Source: Promethearchaeota archaeon
GTDB taxonomy: Archaea > Asgardarchaeota > Lokiarchaeia > Sigyniarchaeales > SOKP01
NCBI GenBank assembly: GCA_030606485.1
Contig: JAUWGH010000001.1
Span: 558,001-622,000 of the forward strand
Reading direction: 5' to 3'
Length of the DNA: 64,000 nt
Shown: positions 1 to 9,069 of the stretch, in pieces
Position numbering within the stretch: the stretch's first letter is position 1
Layout of the letters: every line of letters starts with the position of its first letter
Translations under genes and position numbers: made by a program
The notes under the pieces: generated by a model
Database searches by the model: none
Told to the model about the DNA's origin: nothing
What the model saw: only the letters and a program-made list of their open reading frames with translations

Positions 1-417
1 TATTGGCTTCTTAGACATAGCAACTTTTTTTAAAAGTTCTGGATTTGAGATATCAGATGAATGTACTTTAAAAGCGTCAACTCCTTTATCTATTAAAAAT
101 TTTATACTTTCAATATCATATCCCGCAGCAAAGAATATTATATCCTCCTTCTTTATTATTTCTATCACTTTTGACCATTCATCTTGTGTTAATTCTAATC
201 GCTTAATTAAATCATAATCTTTATAGATTGGAGACATATATCTCTCTTTTTTAAATACTTGAATCTGAATTGCATCTGCTGTAGCTTTAGCTGCTAAATT
301 AACTAAATCGCATGCATTTTTAACATTTCCTTGGTGAGCACAAGCCATTTCTGCGATTAAAAATGTAGGATATCCTTCTCCAATAATTTTATTTTTAATT
401 TTCATTGGTTCTACCAT
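1..417 (-). CDS. NeuB-family sialic/legionaminic acid synthase, partial (N-terminal 139 residues)
   Basis: Reading the minus strand from an ATG at 417 gives an open frame that runs off the left window edge, so only the N-terminal 139 residues are present. It begins MVEPMKIKNKIIG and contains AEMACAHQGN and ADAIQIQVFKK, closely matching the N-terminus of the gene at 9070 (MIKPIKIKEKVIG, AEMACAHQGD, ADAIQIQVYKK). The family condenses phosphoenolpyruvate with an N-acyl-hexosamine to a nonulosonic acid in a TIM barrel. A GGAG ribosome-binding site lies nine bases before the ATG, which supports this start over the internal ATG at 405. It diverges from the other NeuB gene at 545. Substrate is unknown; this belongs to the AEMACAHQG subgroup rather than the classic AEAGVNHNG subgroup. 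Confidence 0.85.
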   Translation of the reverse strand, partial: MVEPMKIKNKIIGEGYPTFLIAEMACAHQGNVKNACDLVNLAAKATADAIQIQVFKKERYMSPIYKDYDLIKRLELTQDEWSKVIEIIKKEDIIFFAAGYDIESIKFLIDKGVDAFKVHSSDISNPELLKKVAMSKKPI

Positions 418-426
418 AATATATAT

Positions 427-430
427 CTCC
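427..430 (-). promoter_or_regulatory. Shine-Dalgarno site (GGAG) of the partial NeuB gene
   Basis: GGAG on the minus strand, nine bases upstream of the ATG at 417. It fixes the start of the left-edge NeuB-like gene. Confidence 0.6.
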
Positions 431-544
431 AAAAGAGTAGATTAATTAATAATATTTAATAGTTTAAAAAAAGTTTTTATTTAATAATAAAGTAGAAATT
501 AATTTTTTATGATTTATTGAATTTAAAATTAAAAATAGAATTTA

Positions 545-1597
545 ATGAAAGAAATTTCAATTAATGGAAAAAAAATCGGACCTGAATCACCTATTTTTTT
601 AATTGCCGAAGCCGGAGTAAATCATAACGGTAAATTAAATTTAGCTAAAAAGATGATTGATATCGCCCTTGAGGCGAAGGTAGATGCTATAAAGTTTCAA
701 ACCTTTTCAACAGAAAAATTATTATTAAAAACAACTCCAAAAATTAAATATCAGAAAGAAAACGTAGAAGACCAAGAAAATTTTTATGATATGCTCAAAA
801 AGTATGAATTAACGATAGAAGATTTTAAAATCCTAAATAATTATTGCAAAGAAATAGGTTTAATATTTCTATCTACTCCTTTTGATGAAATTTCAGTTAA
901 ATGGTTAGATATTTTAAATATTTCTGCTTTTAAAATTGGTTCTGGTGATATGAATAATTTTCCGTTATTAAAATTGATTTCTTCAAAAAAAAAACCAATT
1001 TTGTTATCAACAGGTATGGCAACTTTGGAAGAGGTTATAGAATCAGTCAATTTCTTAAAATCAAACAATGTTGAAGATATAGTTATTTTTCAATGCACCA
1101 CAAATTATCCTTCAAATTATGAAGAAATAAATCTTAATGTTATTGATACGTATAAGAAAGAATTTCCAAATAATATTATTGGATTCTCTGATCATTCTTT
1201 AGGATTTGAAGCATCTATTGGAGCTGCTGCAAAAGGAGTAAAAGTTATAGAGAAACATTTTACTATAAATAAAGAAATGGATGGACCGGATCATAAAGCT
1301 TCTCTAAATCCTAGAGAGTTAAAAGAATGGGTAAAACACATAAGGAATCTTGAAAAAGCACTAGGGGATTATAAAAAATTTCCTTCAAAAAATGAACAAG
1401 AAATTGCTAAAATTGCGAGAAAAAGCATTGTTACTTTAAGTGATTTGAAAGAAGGAGATTTAATAAAAAGGGAAGATATAGATATAAAAAGACCGGGATA
1501 TGGTATATCTCCAAAATATTTTAACTCCTTAATTGGAAAAACTATTAAAAGGAATGTTCCAAAAAATTCAATTCTTTTCTGGGAGGATGTAGAATAA
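545..1597 (+). CDS. neuB: N-acetylneuraminate / N,N'-diacetyllegionaminate synthase
   Basis: A 350-residue NeuB-family synthase that condenses PEP with ManNAc or its 2,4-diacetamido-6-deoxy analogue. The TIM barrel opens with AEAGVNHNG (residues 21-29). The two expected metal-binding histidines are visible at about H217 (GFSDHSLG) and H250 (GPDHKASL). A C-terminal SAF (antifreeze-like) domain follows, with ARKSIV and KRPGYGI. Length is normal for the family. It is directly followed by the hydrolysing 2-epimerase gene with no gap, so the two form a NeuB-NeuC (LegI-LegG) pair. The presence of LegB/LegC-like genes at 6323-8523 favours a legionaminic-type product, but sialic acid cannot be excluded from sequence alone. 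No CMP-transferase (NeuA/LegF) is present in the window. Confidence 0.92.
   Translation: MKEISINGKKIGPESPIFLIAEAGVNHNGKLNLAKKMIDIALEAKVDAIKFQTFSTEKLLLKTTPKIKYQKENVEDQENFYDMLKKYELTIEDFKILNNYCKEIGLIFLSTPFDEISVKWLDILNISAFKIGSGDMNNFPLLKLISSKKKPILLSTGMATLEEVIESVNFLKSNNVEDIVIFQCTTNYPSNYEEINLNVIDTYKKEFPNNIIGFSDHSLGFEASIGAAAKGVKVIEKHFTINKEMDGPDHKASLNPRELKEWVKHIRNLEKALGDYKKFPSKNEQEIAKIARKSIVTLSDLKEGDLIKREDIDIKRPGYGISPKYFNSLIGKTIKRNVPKNSILFWEDVE
1581..1586 (+). promoter_or_regulatory. Shine-Dalgarno site (GGGAGG) for the TTG-started neuC
   Basis: GGGAGG lies inside the last codons of the neuB gene, 11 bases before the TTG at 1598. It explains how a TTG start directly abutting the neuB stop can be used and implies translational coupling. 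Confidence 0.6.
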
Positions 1598-2767
1598 TTG
1601 TCTAAAAAAAAAATATGTATTGTCACAGGAGCTAGATCCGATTATGCTTATCTAGAATTAATAATAAAAAAGGTTGAAGAATCTGAAAACTTAGAATTAT
1701 CTTTGTTTGTAACAGGTCTACATTTATTAAAAAAATATGGTGAAACAATTAAAATAATAAAAAATGATGGATTTCCAATAAAAAAAGTTATACTTATGTA
1801 TGATGAAAATAATTTCGAACAAGAGAATTTAGGTAAGTATGTTGGAAAAGCAATACTAAACTTTACAGAAGCATTGAATGAAGAAAAACCAGATATATTG
1901 TTAGTATTGGGAGATAGATATGAACCTTTAGCTGCAGTTATTGCTGCTACTACCTTATCGATACCAATTGCCCATATTCATGGTGGTGATAATGTTTTTC
2001 AAGGACAAGTTGATGAACAAATTCGACATGCTATTACAAAATTCGCTCATATCCATTTTCCTGCAACTCAAAAAAGCGAAAGAAGAATTGAATTACTGGG
2101 CGAAGAAAAGTGGAGAATTCATATGGTTGGTTCCCCAACTATAGATAAAATTAACTTAGAGAAAAAAAAATTAATAAGTAAGGAGGATATTTGCAAAGAT
2201 TTTAAATTTACTAGGTATGAAAAATTAGTTCTTTGTATTCAACATCCATATATATTTGAAGCGGAATTGGCGGGTTCGCAAATAAAAACCACGCTTGATG
2301 TACTAAAAAAACTTAGTTTGCAAACAATTATTATATATCCAAATAATGATCCAGGCAGTGATTTAATAATAAAAGAAATAGAATCCAATAGGGATGTGCA
2401 AAATTTTAGAATTCGTAAGAATTTAGAGAGAAAAGTATATTTAAGTTTATTGAATAACGTAAATCTCTTAATTGGAAATTCAAGTGGTGGATTAATTGAA
2501 TCACCAATGTTTAAATTACCAGTAGTAAATATAGGAGATAGAAATAGAGGAAGAGAGAGTGGTGATAATGTAATTAATGTTGCTCCAGTTTACTCAGAAA
2601 TTGAAAAAAGTGTAAGTAAAGCATTTTCAGACGAATTTAAAGCATTTTGTAAAATGGTAAAAAATCCTTATGGAGATGGAAAAGCTTCGGATCGGATAAT
2701 TAAAATATTAGAAAATTTAGAAATAAATGTGAAATTAATGAAAAAAAGATTAACTTATGATGTTTAA
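1598..2767 (+). CDS. neuC: UDP-N-acetylglucosamine 2-epimerase (hydrolysing), NeuC/LegG family
   Basis: A 389-residue GT-B-fold epimerase of the hydrolysing type. Characteristic stretches are VTGARSDYAYL at the N-terminus, GDRYEPLAAV, IAHIHGGD and the C-terminal GNSSGGLIESP. The enzyme opens the NDP-sugar at C2 and releases the free 2-epimer that NeuB uses. The start is TTG immediately after the neuB stop codon, supported by GGGAGG upstream. In a sialic pathway the substrate is UDP-GlcNAc; in a legionaminic pathway it is the UDP-2,4-diacetamido-6-deoxy sugar (LegG). Sequence does not separate these. The last four bases overlap the convergent acyltransferase gene. Confidence 0.9.
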   Translation: MSKKKICIVTGARSDYAYLELIIKKVEESENLELSLFVTGLHLLKKYGETIKIIKNDGFPIKKVILMYDENNFEQENLGKYVGKAILNFTEALNEEKPDILLVLGDRYEPLAAVIAATTLSIPIAHIHGGDNVFQGQVDEQIRHAITKFAHIHFPATQKSERRIELLGEEKWRIHMVGSPTIDKINLEKKKLISKEDICKDFKFTRYEKLVLCIQHPYIFEAELAGSQIKTTLDVLKKLSLQTIIIYPNNDPGSDLIIKEIESNRDVQNFRIRKNLERKVYLSLLNNVNLLIGNSSGGLIESPMFKLPVVNIGDRNRGRESGDNVINVAPVYSEIEKSVSKAFSDEFKAFCKMVKNPYGDGKASDRIIKILENLEINVKLMKKRLTYDV

Positions 2768-3273
2768 ATATCTTCAAATTTAACTTTTGGGCGATTTCCT
2801 ATTACTTTACATGGATTTCCTACGTTTATTGTCCATGGTTTAACATCTTTCAAAACTAGACTATTACTACCGATAATTGCCCCCTTACCAATTATAACTC
2901 CTGGATGGACAACTGAATTTGTCCCTATAAATGCATCCTTTTCGATCCTCACAAATGAAACCTTAACGTTTCTTTGTTCTTTAGGCAAAACAGTTGACAT
3001 CCTATGCCCTCCATGGTATGTATCAGTACCAGTTAATATTCTTGCTCCATCTGCTAATACAGTGTAATCTCCTAAATAGAGTTTTCCCCCACCAATAACG
3101 CTCACAAAACGAGATATATGAACATATCTTCCGATTTTTATACCATTTCCTCCATAAATAAAGGTAAAATCATCTATTTCAGAGAAGTCTCCGATTTCTA
3201 TAACTTCAGGTTTTATAATTTTTGCAGAGTCAAAAATTTTGACACCCTTACCGATTTTTTTAAATTGATTCAT
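2764..3273 (-). CDS. Left-handed beta-helix (hexapeptide repeat) acyltransferase
   Basis: A 169-residue protein made almost entirely of hexapeptide repeats ([LIV]GxxxxI), for example IGDFSEI, IGRYVHI, IGTNSVV and IGKGAIIGS, ending with VGNPCKVIG, the usual end of the LbH acetyltransferase coil. Histidines in TYHGGHR and VVHPG are candidates for the catalytic base. It probably O- or N-acetylates a sugar of the local glycan and could be the missing N-acetyltransferase of the legionaminic (LegH) or 3-amino-sugar (FdtC/QdtC) routes. The gene is convergent with neuC, with a four-base tail overlap. Confidence 0.8.
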   Translation of the reverse strand: MNQFKKIGKGVKIFDSAKIIKPEVIEIGDFSEIDDFTFIYGGNGIKIGRYVHISRFVSVIGGGKLYLGDYTVLADGARILTGTDTYHGGHRMSTVLPKEQRNVKVSFVRIEKDAFIGTNSVVHPGVIIGKGAIIGSNSLVLKDVKPWTINVGNPCKVIGNRPKVKFEDI

Positions 3274-3411
3274 ATTGAATATATAGAATTTAAAAAAATT
3301 AATAATATCATTCTTTCTATTGAAATAATTAAAAATTAAAAAATAACAAAATTCAGAGAGATTGAAATTACCTAAGATGATATTTTTACAACCATAATGT
3401 GAATTGTAGTT

Positions 3412-5283
3412 TTAACATTGTTTTAATATCAATTTAATAATTTTTTCAGTCGAAGGCTCATTTTCATCATAAAAATTGAATAAATGGGAGCTCTTCATAA
3501 TTTCTTTAGAATAATTTTTATAGAATTCCTTATTAGTGATCAATTCTTTCATTAGTTTTTTCAGTGATTCGAGTGACTTTGCAATTTTTATAAACTTCTC
3601 ATCGCTAAAGGAATATCTTCCTGTATACTGAAATCCTCTATTTAGAAAATCTAATAAAATAACTGGAATCCCTATTATCATTGCCTCTAAAATTGTAGTA
3701 GATAAGGTAGTTAATAATAGATCGCATGATTTAATTAATTCTAAAATATTAACATCTCTCACAATTATTGCATTTGAATTTAAGTCTTGTACAATTTTTT
3801 TATGAAGAATTCCATCTTCTCTTGGATGAAGCTTTATAATTAAATTTTTATCAAGATTTAACTCTTTTAAAGAATAAATAATTGTAGTAATTATCCTTGT
3901 AAGAAATTTTCTCCCAATAGGACTTGATGTGAATAATATTTTAAATTTATCTTTTTCAAATTTATATTTTGAGTTATTAAACATATCATTAATTTTATAT
4001 AATTGTTTTATTTCACCTTTATAGAAATTATCATAACGTGGATATCCTGTAATTTTGATCTTATCCTTTGGTTCCCCTTTTTTTTTATAATACTCTAAAC
4101 CAGACTCCCCTCCTACTATAATATAAGTAAAATCCCTCTTGCAAATAAATTCATCATAAATAGGGGTTCCGGCATGAGGAACATAAATAATCGGAATATT
4201 ATTCATCTTACAAATTTTAGCATATCCCTTACCCTCTATTTTCATTTCATCAGCTGAAACAACAAAATTTGGAGAGTTTACTTTAATAATTTGATTAAAA
4301 TGAATAAAATTGTTAAAAATCTCGATTAAAATATAAAACAGCTTCATATCGTAAAAATTTTTCATAAAAAATTTTAGAGTAAATCCATTGTAATTCAAAT
4401 TTTTTAATATTTTATCTTCATTATCCTTCCAAATTCTTCTTTTCTGGATTAAAAATTTTACTTCTTTATTCAAATGTTTTTTTGGGAAAAAATTTTTATT
4501 AGAATAATAAAAGGCATTAACAGATTTATATTGTTTTAATTTTAGATATATTGGATTTATGCTATTGAAGTGATTTTTAGTATTTGCAATAAACATAATA
4601 TTTTTTTTTCCATTTTTCCTAAAGACATCCTCGTTTGGAAATTTTTTATTAATATAAATTTTAATAGAACCAGCTAATCGAGTAAGAAAGTAAGTAAAAA
4701 AATTTAGAAAAATTAAAAATTTTGAAAGTCTCTTTCTTAAAGGATCTCGATACATCTCGATCTTAATACAGTCGAGGTTTAATAAGTGAAGGATTTCTAA
4801 AGAGCTTTTAGAATAGTTAAATAAAATAATTTTATCATAATTACTATTATGAATAAGTAATCTTAATAATTCAATCTTACCTAAAATGGTTTTAAAATAT
4901 TCAGTCATATTTAGTTCTAATAAATTACCAATAGAAATACCTTGAAAATGAAATGTCCTTAAATTATTTAGATTATTAATAAACTTGATAAAAAGTTCTT
5001 TAGTTTTATTTTTGATCTTATTTTTTAATTTTAAAAATTCAGTCCTGTCAAGGTCGATTCTAAAATCTGAAAGATAATTAATTAAAATATTTTCTTTAAT
5101 CTCAAATTTTTCTTGCGTATCAATTATAAACTCGATTTTTATATCTTTACCATATGTTTTTCTTAATTTATTAATATGGGTTTTTAATTTGAATTTTTTA
5201 TGCTTTAATAAAAGTTTAATTATGAATTTGGGCAGATGTGAATAAAATGGGCTGAAAAAATTATCTATAATTAATATTTGCAT
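3412..5283 (-). CDS. Putative GT-B glycosyltransferase / polysaccharide biosynthesis protein
   Basis: A 623-residue protein. Its C-terminal half resembles the CDP-glycerol glycerophosphotransferase and capsule-transferase group of GT-B folds: IPIIYVPHAGTPIYDE, a TGYPRYDNF stretch, IIKLHPRE and a final TTLSTTILEAMIIGIPVI resembling the nucleotide-binding region. The N-terminal half is lysine- and isoleucine-rich with no recognised motif. The LHPRE and TTILEA motifs are typical of polysialyltransferase-like and phosphotransferase enzymes of surface polymers. It probably transfers a nonulosonic acid or polyol-phosphate, but neither donor nor acceptor can be read. The downstream neighbours are decayed relics. 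Confidence 0.65.
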   Translation of the reverse strand: MQILIIDNFFSPFYSHLPKFIIKLLLKHKKFKLKTHINKLRKTYGKDIKIEFIIDTQEKFEIKENILINYLSDFRIDLDRTEFLKLKNKIKNKTKELFIKFINNLNNLRTFHFQGISIGNLLELNMTEYFKTILGKIELLRLLIHNSNYDKIILFNYSKSSLEILHLLNLDCIKIEMYRDPLRKRLSKFLIFLNFFTYFLTRLAGSIKIYINKKFPNEDVFRKNGKKNIMFIANTKNHFNSINPIYLKLKQYKSVNAFYYSNKNFFPKKHLNKEVKFLIQKRRIWKDNEDKILKNLNYNGFTLKFFMKNFYDMKLFYILIEIFNNFIHFNQIIKVNSPNFVVSADEMKIEGKGYAKICKMNNIPIIYVPHAGTPIYDEFICKRDFTYIIVGGESGLEYYKKKGEPKDKIKITGYPRYDNFYKGEIKQLYKINDMFNNSKYKFEKDKFKILFTSSPIGRKFLTRIITTIIYSLKELNLDKNLIIKLHPREDGILHKKIVQDLNSNAIIVRDVNILELIKSCDLLLTTLSTTILEAMIIGIPVILLDFLNRGFQYTGRYSFSDEKFIKIAKSLESLKKLMKELITNKEFYKNYSKEIMKSSHLFNFYDENEPSTEKIIKLILKQC

Positions 5284-5301
5284 TATAAATCTTTGATTAA
5301 A

Positions 5302-5562
5302 TTAATTAAAATCATCATATATTAAATTATATTTTTTTTATATCTTTTTTAACTACATTACCTTCAATTTCTTTAAATTTAACAGGTGATTCCCTAGGTC
5401 ATTCCAAACAAATATAACCTTTTCATGAATAATTTTATCACCTTAAGAAATATCAATTTTTGCGACAATAATTTTTTTACAATATATACGATAATTTAAT
5501 TCTCTTTCCATTAACTCTCTAATCTTATTGCTACCGTTTGTGTTTTCGCTTTCTCTCAATTA
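5302..5562 (-). pseudogene. Remnant of a NeuB C-terminal SAF domain
   Basis: The minus strand encodes a broken copy of the C-terminus of the AEMACAHQG-type NeuB. LRESENTNGSNKIREL, ELNYRIYCKKIIVAKIDIS and GDKIIHEKVIFVW align with LRECEKAIGTKEVRSL, ELNYRAYAKKSIVACVEIP and GTKITRDKVMFVR of the gene at 9070. A TAA follows KIDIS, and a frameshift moves the rest (SPVKFKEIEGNVVKKDIK) into another frame. The barrel domain is gone. It abuts the methyltransferase remnant directly, which marks a deletion joint. Confidence 0.8.
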
Positions 5563-5985
5563 TTTATTTATTTCTAGATAGATTTGATGGTATTCAGTAT
5601 ATCTCACATACCAAGCTGTATCAATGTCAATTACTATATTAAAAAAATTATCATCAAAAGGTATTTCTCTCATGTCAGCGATTAAAAAACATTTTTTAAA
5701 ATCGTTAAGTATTATAATTTCTTCTTCCAATCTTCTATCAAATTTCATAATTCTTGATTTTGCAATATCAATTCCATGTACATCGAATCCCTCTCGAATT
5801 AAAAACCAGGAATTTGCACCGTGTCTAATTCTTAAATCAAAAATTTTGATTTGTTTTCTTTCATTAAGTTGTAATCTGAAAAAATTTCTTTCAATGAACC
5901 TTACTAATTTTTCATTAGGATATCTCCCCCACGATCTTGAGGATTGGATTTGTTTCCATTGGTGTTCGTTAGAATTGGTTACTTT
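5560..5985 (-). pseudogene. Remnant of a SAM-dependent methyltransferase
   Basis: One frame reads NEHQWKQIQSSRSWGRYPNE, then KIFDLRIRHGANSWFLIREG, then ADMREIPFDDNFFNIVID. This is the pattern of a class I methyltransferase, but the glycine-rich SAM loop, expected as DLGCGxGAN, has become DLRIRHGAN. The protein ends early at YLEINK, without its C-terminal third, and no start codon is evident at its 5' end. The lost loop and truncation indicate a dead gene. Its end coincides with the start of the NeuB remnant. Confidence 0.75.
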
Positions 5986-6059
5986 TTATCACTTATTTAT
6001 TCAGTTTTATTTCAATTATTTTATTATGTTCATAATTTTAATTAAAATATTTTAATTTT

Positions 6060-6160
6060 TTTACTTAATTTTTTTTTAATATCGATTATTGAGATTTTAC
6101 TAATAATTTTATTGATTTCATAAGGTTTTAATGTTCCATTTGCTCGTTTAATTACAAATT
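6060..6160 (-). other. Unidentified short coding relic
   Basis: The minus strand in the gap before the dehydratase reads FVIKRANGTLKPYEINKI. It vaguely resembles an ATP-cone start but is too short to assign. Stops surround it. The rest of 5986-6322 is AT-rich with no recognised feature. Confidence 0.25.
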
Positions 6161-6322
6161 ATAGATCAAAGATATAATCTTGATGATATGAATATTATTT
6201 TAGATAAGGTCAAAACTGTTGTATAAAATTTTTTTAAGGGATTATATGTTTTTATAATTAAGTTAAATATGTCCGAATAATTAAAGAAGATAATTTTATT
6301 TATTCTGTGAAGTGAAAATATT

Positions 6323-7369
6323 TTGGATTTCTCATCTTTTTTTGAGGATAAGGTTATTTTAGTAACTGGTGGAACAGGTTCAATTGGTTCTGAAATTGTG
6401 GCAAAATTGCTAAATTACAATCCAAATACTATTCGTATATTAACCAATTCAGAAAATGAATTGTGGGAAACAAAACTAAGATTTAAAAAATTTAGTGAAA
6501 AACTTCGATTTCTTTTAGGAGATATTAGAAATTTTGAAAGGATGAAACGGGCTACAAAAGAGGTTGATTTTGTTTTTAATGCAGCTGCGATAAAACATGT
6601 CCCTTTTAGTGAATATAATCCAATAGAAGCGACTAATGTAAATATCTTCGGTTTAGAAAATATTATAGAAAGTTGTTTTATTAATCGTGTTAAAAAATTA
6701 GTTCATATTTCTACAGATAAAGCTGTTAATCCAACCACTGTGATGGGTGCAACTAAAATGCTTGGAGAGCGTTTATGTATTTCACGAGATTTTGCTAAGG
6801 GAGCCTCACCAACTAATATCGCTTGTGTTCGATTTGGGAATGTGCTTGGGTCTAGAGGTTCGATCATTCCTTTAATTAAAAATCAAATTAAAACAGGCGA
6901 TATAGTTACCTTAACAGATGAAAAAATGAATAGATTTTTCGTGTCAATTTCTCAAGCTGCTGAATTAATTTTGCAAGCAATGGTTCTGGCAAAAGGAGGA
7001 GAAATTTTTGTATTAAAAATGCCAACTATACATATTAAAGATTTAATAGAAATAATAATTGAAGAATATGCCCCAAAAATTGGAAAGAATCCCAATTCAA
7101 TAAAGATTAAAGTTGTTGGACCTCGTTTGGGGGAAAAAACCGACGAGTATCTAATCTCGAGTATTGAGTTCTTCTCATGTTATGAAATGGCTGATATGTA
7201 TATCATCTATCCAATGTTAAATTTTGGGGGAAATATACAAGCTAGAGAGATCATTAGGAATAGTAAAGCTGTCAAAATTGATGAAAACTTTAAATATTGC
7301 ACAGAAAATGGAAAACCTTTAAGTAAATCAGAAATAAAAGAAACTCTTAGAAAATTCAACTTAATTTAA
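6323..7369 (+). CDS. UDP-GlcNAc 4,6-dehydratase, PglF/LegB-like
   Basis: A 348-residue short-chain dehydrogenase/reductase of the polysaccharide biosynthesis group. The NAD-binding loop is TGGTGSIG (15-22). The active site region reads ISTDKAVNPTTVMGATK, giving T131, D132, K133, M141 and K145. A methionine stands where PseB/FlaA1-type enzymes have the catalytic tyrosine, as in PglF-type retaining dehydratases, so a route toward 2,4-diamino-6-deoxyglucose derivatives (bacillosamine or legionaminic acid) is more likely than pseudaminic acid. The start is TTG with GTGA upstream. The aminotransferase gene follows 17 bases later on the same strand and very likely uses its 4-keto product. Confidence 0.88.
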   Translation: MDFSSFFEDKVILVTGGTGSIGSEIVAKLLNYNPNTIRILTNSENELWETKLRFKKFSEKLRFLLGDIRNFERMKRATKEVDFVFNAAAIKHVPFSEYNPIEATNVNIFGLENIIESCFINRVKKLVHISTDKAVNPTTVMGATKMLGERLCISRDFAKGASPTNIACVRFGNVLGSRGSIIPLIKNQIKTGDIVTLTDEKMNRFFVSISQAAELILQAMVLAKGGEIFVLKMPTIHIKDLIEIIIEEYAPKIGKNPNSIKIKVVGPRLGEKTDEYLISSIEFFSCYEMADMYIIYPMLNFGGNIQAREIIRNSKAVKIDENFKYCTENGKPLSKSEIKETLRKFNLI

Positions 7370-7386
7370 TTCATGTGTGATTCTTA

Positions 7387-8523
7387 ATGGCAAAAAAATA
7401 TCCACTTTTTGATATCTATTGGGATAAAGAAGATATTCAAATGGTTACACATATTATTAAAAGAGGTTCTTATTGGGCAGCTGGTCCAGAAATACAAGAA
7501 TTTGAAAAAAAACTTTCAAAATATTTTAATACAAAATATGTTGTAACGTTTAATTCAGGGACTTCTGCTCTGTATTCTGTACTTTTAGCTTATGAAATAA
7601 CTTCAGGTGAGGTAATCGTCCCTTCAATGTCCTTTATTTCTACTGCCAACGCTGTTATTTTAGCAGGAGCAAAACCTGTTTTTGCTGAAATCGAAAAGGA
7701 AACAATTGGCTTAGATCCAGAAGATGTGAAGAAAAAAATTACTGATAAAACTAAAGCTATTATTCCAATGCATTATGGAGGTAAAGTTTGCAAAAATATT
7801 GAGGTTTTGCGTGAAATCGCTGATGAACATGGATTAATCCTTATCGAAGATAATGCAGAAAGTTTTGGAGCAAAAATTAATGATAAATTTGCAGGAACTA
7901 TTGGACATGCTGGTATGCTTAGTTTTTGTCAAAATAAAATTATAACAACGGGAGAGGGTGGTGCTATTTGCACAAATGATGAGAAAATCTATGAAAAACT
8001 ACTTTTAATTAGATCTCATGGTCGTGTTGAAAAACCCGGAACTGATTATTTTTCAAATATCAATGTTTCAGATTATATTCAAGTGGGATATAATTATAGA
8101 ATGCCTACAATGTGTGCTGCCTTAGGTATTTCTCAATTAAAAAAGATTGAAAAAATTATAGAATTAAGGAGAAAACGAGGTAAATATTATGATGAAAATC
8201 TCAAAGAAATACCTAAAATTGACATCATTCCAGAATTAATTGGAAGTAGAACAGTATATCAGTTATATAGTATTTTATTGAAAAATCTTGAGAAAAGGTC
8301 TAAATTACAAAATTATCTCTTAAAGAATGGGATATTTACTAAAATTTATTTCGAACCCATTCATTTGAAGACATTTTATAGAAAAAAATTTGGATATCAT
8401 GAAGGGAATCTTCCAATAACTGAGAGTCTCTCAAGCAGAATCTTAACTCTCCCATTTTCATTGCTATTTAAAGATGAAGATCAGGATTATATCATAAATA
8501 CAATAAAAAATTTCTTTAATTGA
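7387..8523 (+). CDS. DegT/DnrJ/EryC1/StrS aminotransferase, LegC/PglE-like
   Basis: A 378-residue PLP-dependent sugar aminotransferase. The N-terminal NSGTSAL motif, the PLP-contacting IEDNAESFG and the lysine in SFCQNKIITTGEGG (K184) that forms the Schiff base are all present. It sits just downstream of the PglF/LegB-like dehydratase. The predicted reaction is glutamate-dependent amination of C4 of UDP-4-keto-6-deoxy-GlcNAc. GTGA lies about ten bases before the ATG. Its acetyltransferase partner could be the NeuD/PglD-like protein at 21653 or the hexapeptide protein at 2764. Confidence 0.88.
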   Translation: MAKKYPLFDIYWDKEDIQMVTHIIKRGSYWAAGPEIQEFEKKLSKYFNTKYVVTFNSGTSALYSVLLAYEITSGEVIVPSMSFISTANAVILAGAKPVFAEIEKETIGLDPEDVKKKITDKTKAIIPMHYGGKVCKNIEVLREIADEHGLILIEDNAESFGAKINDKFAGTIGHAGMLSFCQNKIITTGEGGAICTNDEKIYEKLLLIRSHGRVEKPGTDYFSNINVSDYIQVGYNYRMPTMCAALGISQLKKIEKIIELRRKRGKYYDENLKEIPKIDIIPELIGSRTVYQLYSILLKNLEKRSKLQNYLLKNGIFTKIYFEPIHLKTFYRKKFGYHEGNLPITESLSSRILTLPFSLLFKDEDQDYIINTIKNFFN

Positions 8524-8599
8524 TTTAAACCAAGTTCATAATGAACCCTCTTTGTCAATTTCTTCTATTTCTTTTTCCTCTTAAAATAATAATTTTTTA

Positions 8600-9069
8600 A
8601 CAATATTACCTATAAACCATTCTAACCGAAAATATAGATGTATTTTTCCCAAATAATTCTTAAAATCTCAATAACAACTAATAAAACTATGAATTACATA
8701 AGTTTTATATAAACAGGAAAACTGCTCTTAAAATCTTTATTAAAAAATGTAGAAAATAAAAATATTCCCACATTCATAATTCTGAAATGTACATAATATA
8801 GGGAAAATGAAAGTTCAACCCAATTTTCAAGAGAATTGATCATAATTGGTGTTTTAGCCTCTTTATCAAATAGATATCGAGAAAGAATAAGTATAATTAA
8901 TAATCATTCGATTATAGTATCAAATTTAAGTTCAGGAATCTTAAAATTATGAAGCAATAAAAAAAAATTCATGCCCAAAATAAGTAATAAGATTCCAATT
9001 ACTAACAAAGATATAAATAAATATTGGTCTTCATTTAATATTATTGAGATATGAGAGGAGTTGTAAGAT
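8600..9069 (-). pseudogene. Decayed integral membrane protein (acyltransferase-like)
   Basis: The minus strand between the aminotransferase and the NeuB-like gene at 9070 carries one hydrophobic frame broken by TGA (8904-8906) and TAA. Readable parts are LFISLLVIGILLLILGMNFF, LLIILILSRYLFDKEAKTP, LSFSLYYVHF and FIVLLVVIEILRIIWEKY. The pattern of membrane helices with LSFSLYYVH resembles the end of multi-pass sugar acyltransferases of the DUF1624/acyltransferase-3 kind, but that family call is weak. No functional product is expected. Confidence 0.5.
9055..9060 (+). promoter_or_regulatory. Shine-Dalgarno site (GAGGAG) of the amber-interrupted NeuB gene
   Basis: GAGGAG ends nine bases before the ATG at 9070. 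A strong ribosome-binding site remains in front of a gene that now carries an internal TAG. Confidence 0.6.

Noticed and set aside
5624-6055. A 143-codon plus-strand ORF
   Set aside because: It is antisense to the methyltransferase relic, which shows clear family motifs. The plus-strand translation shows no family pattern.
6060-6160. An ATP-cone domain or ribonucleotide reductase relic
   Set aside because: Only about 20 residues match, and context gives no support.
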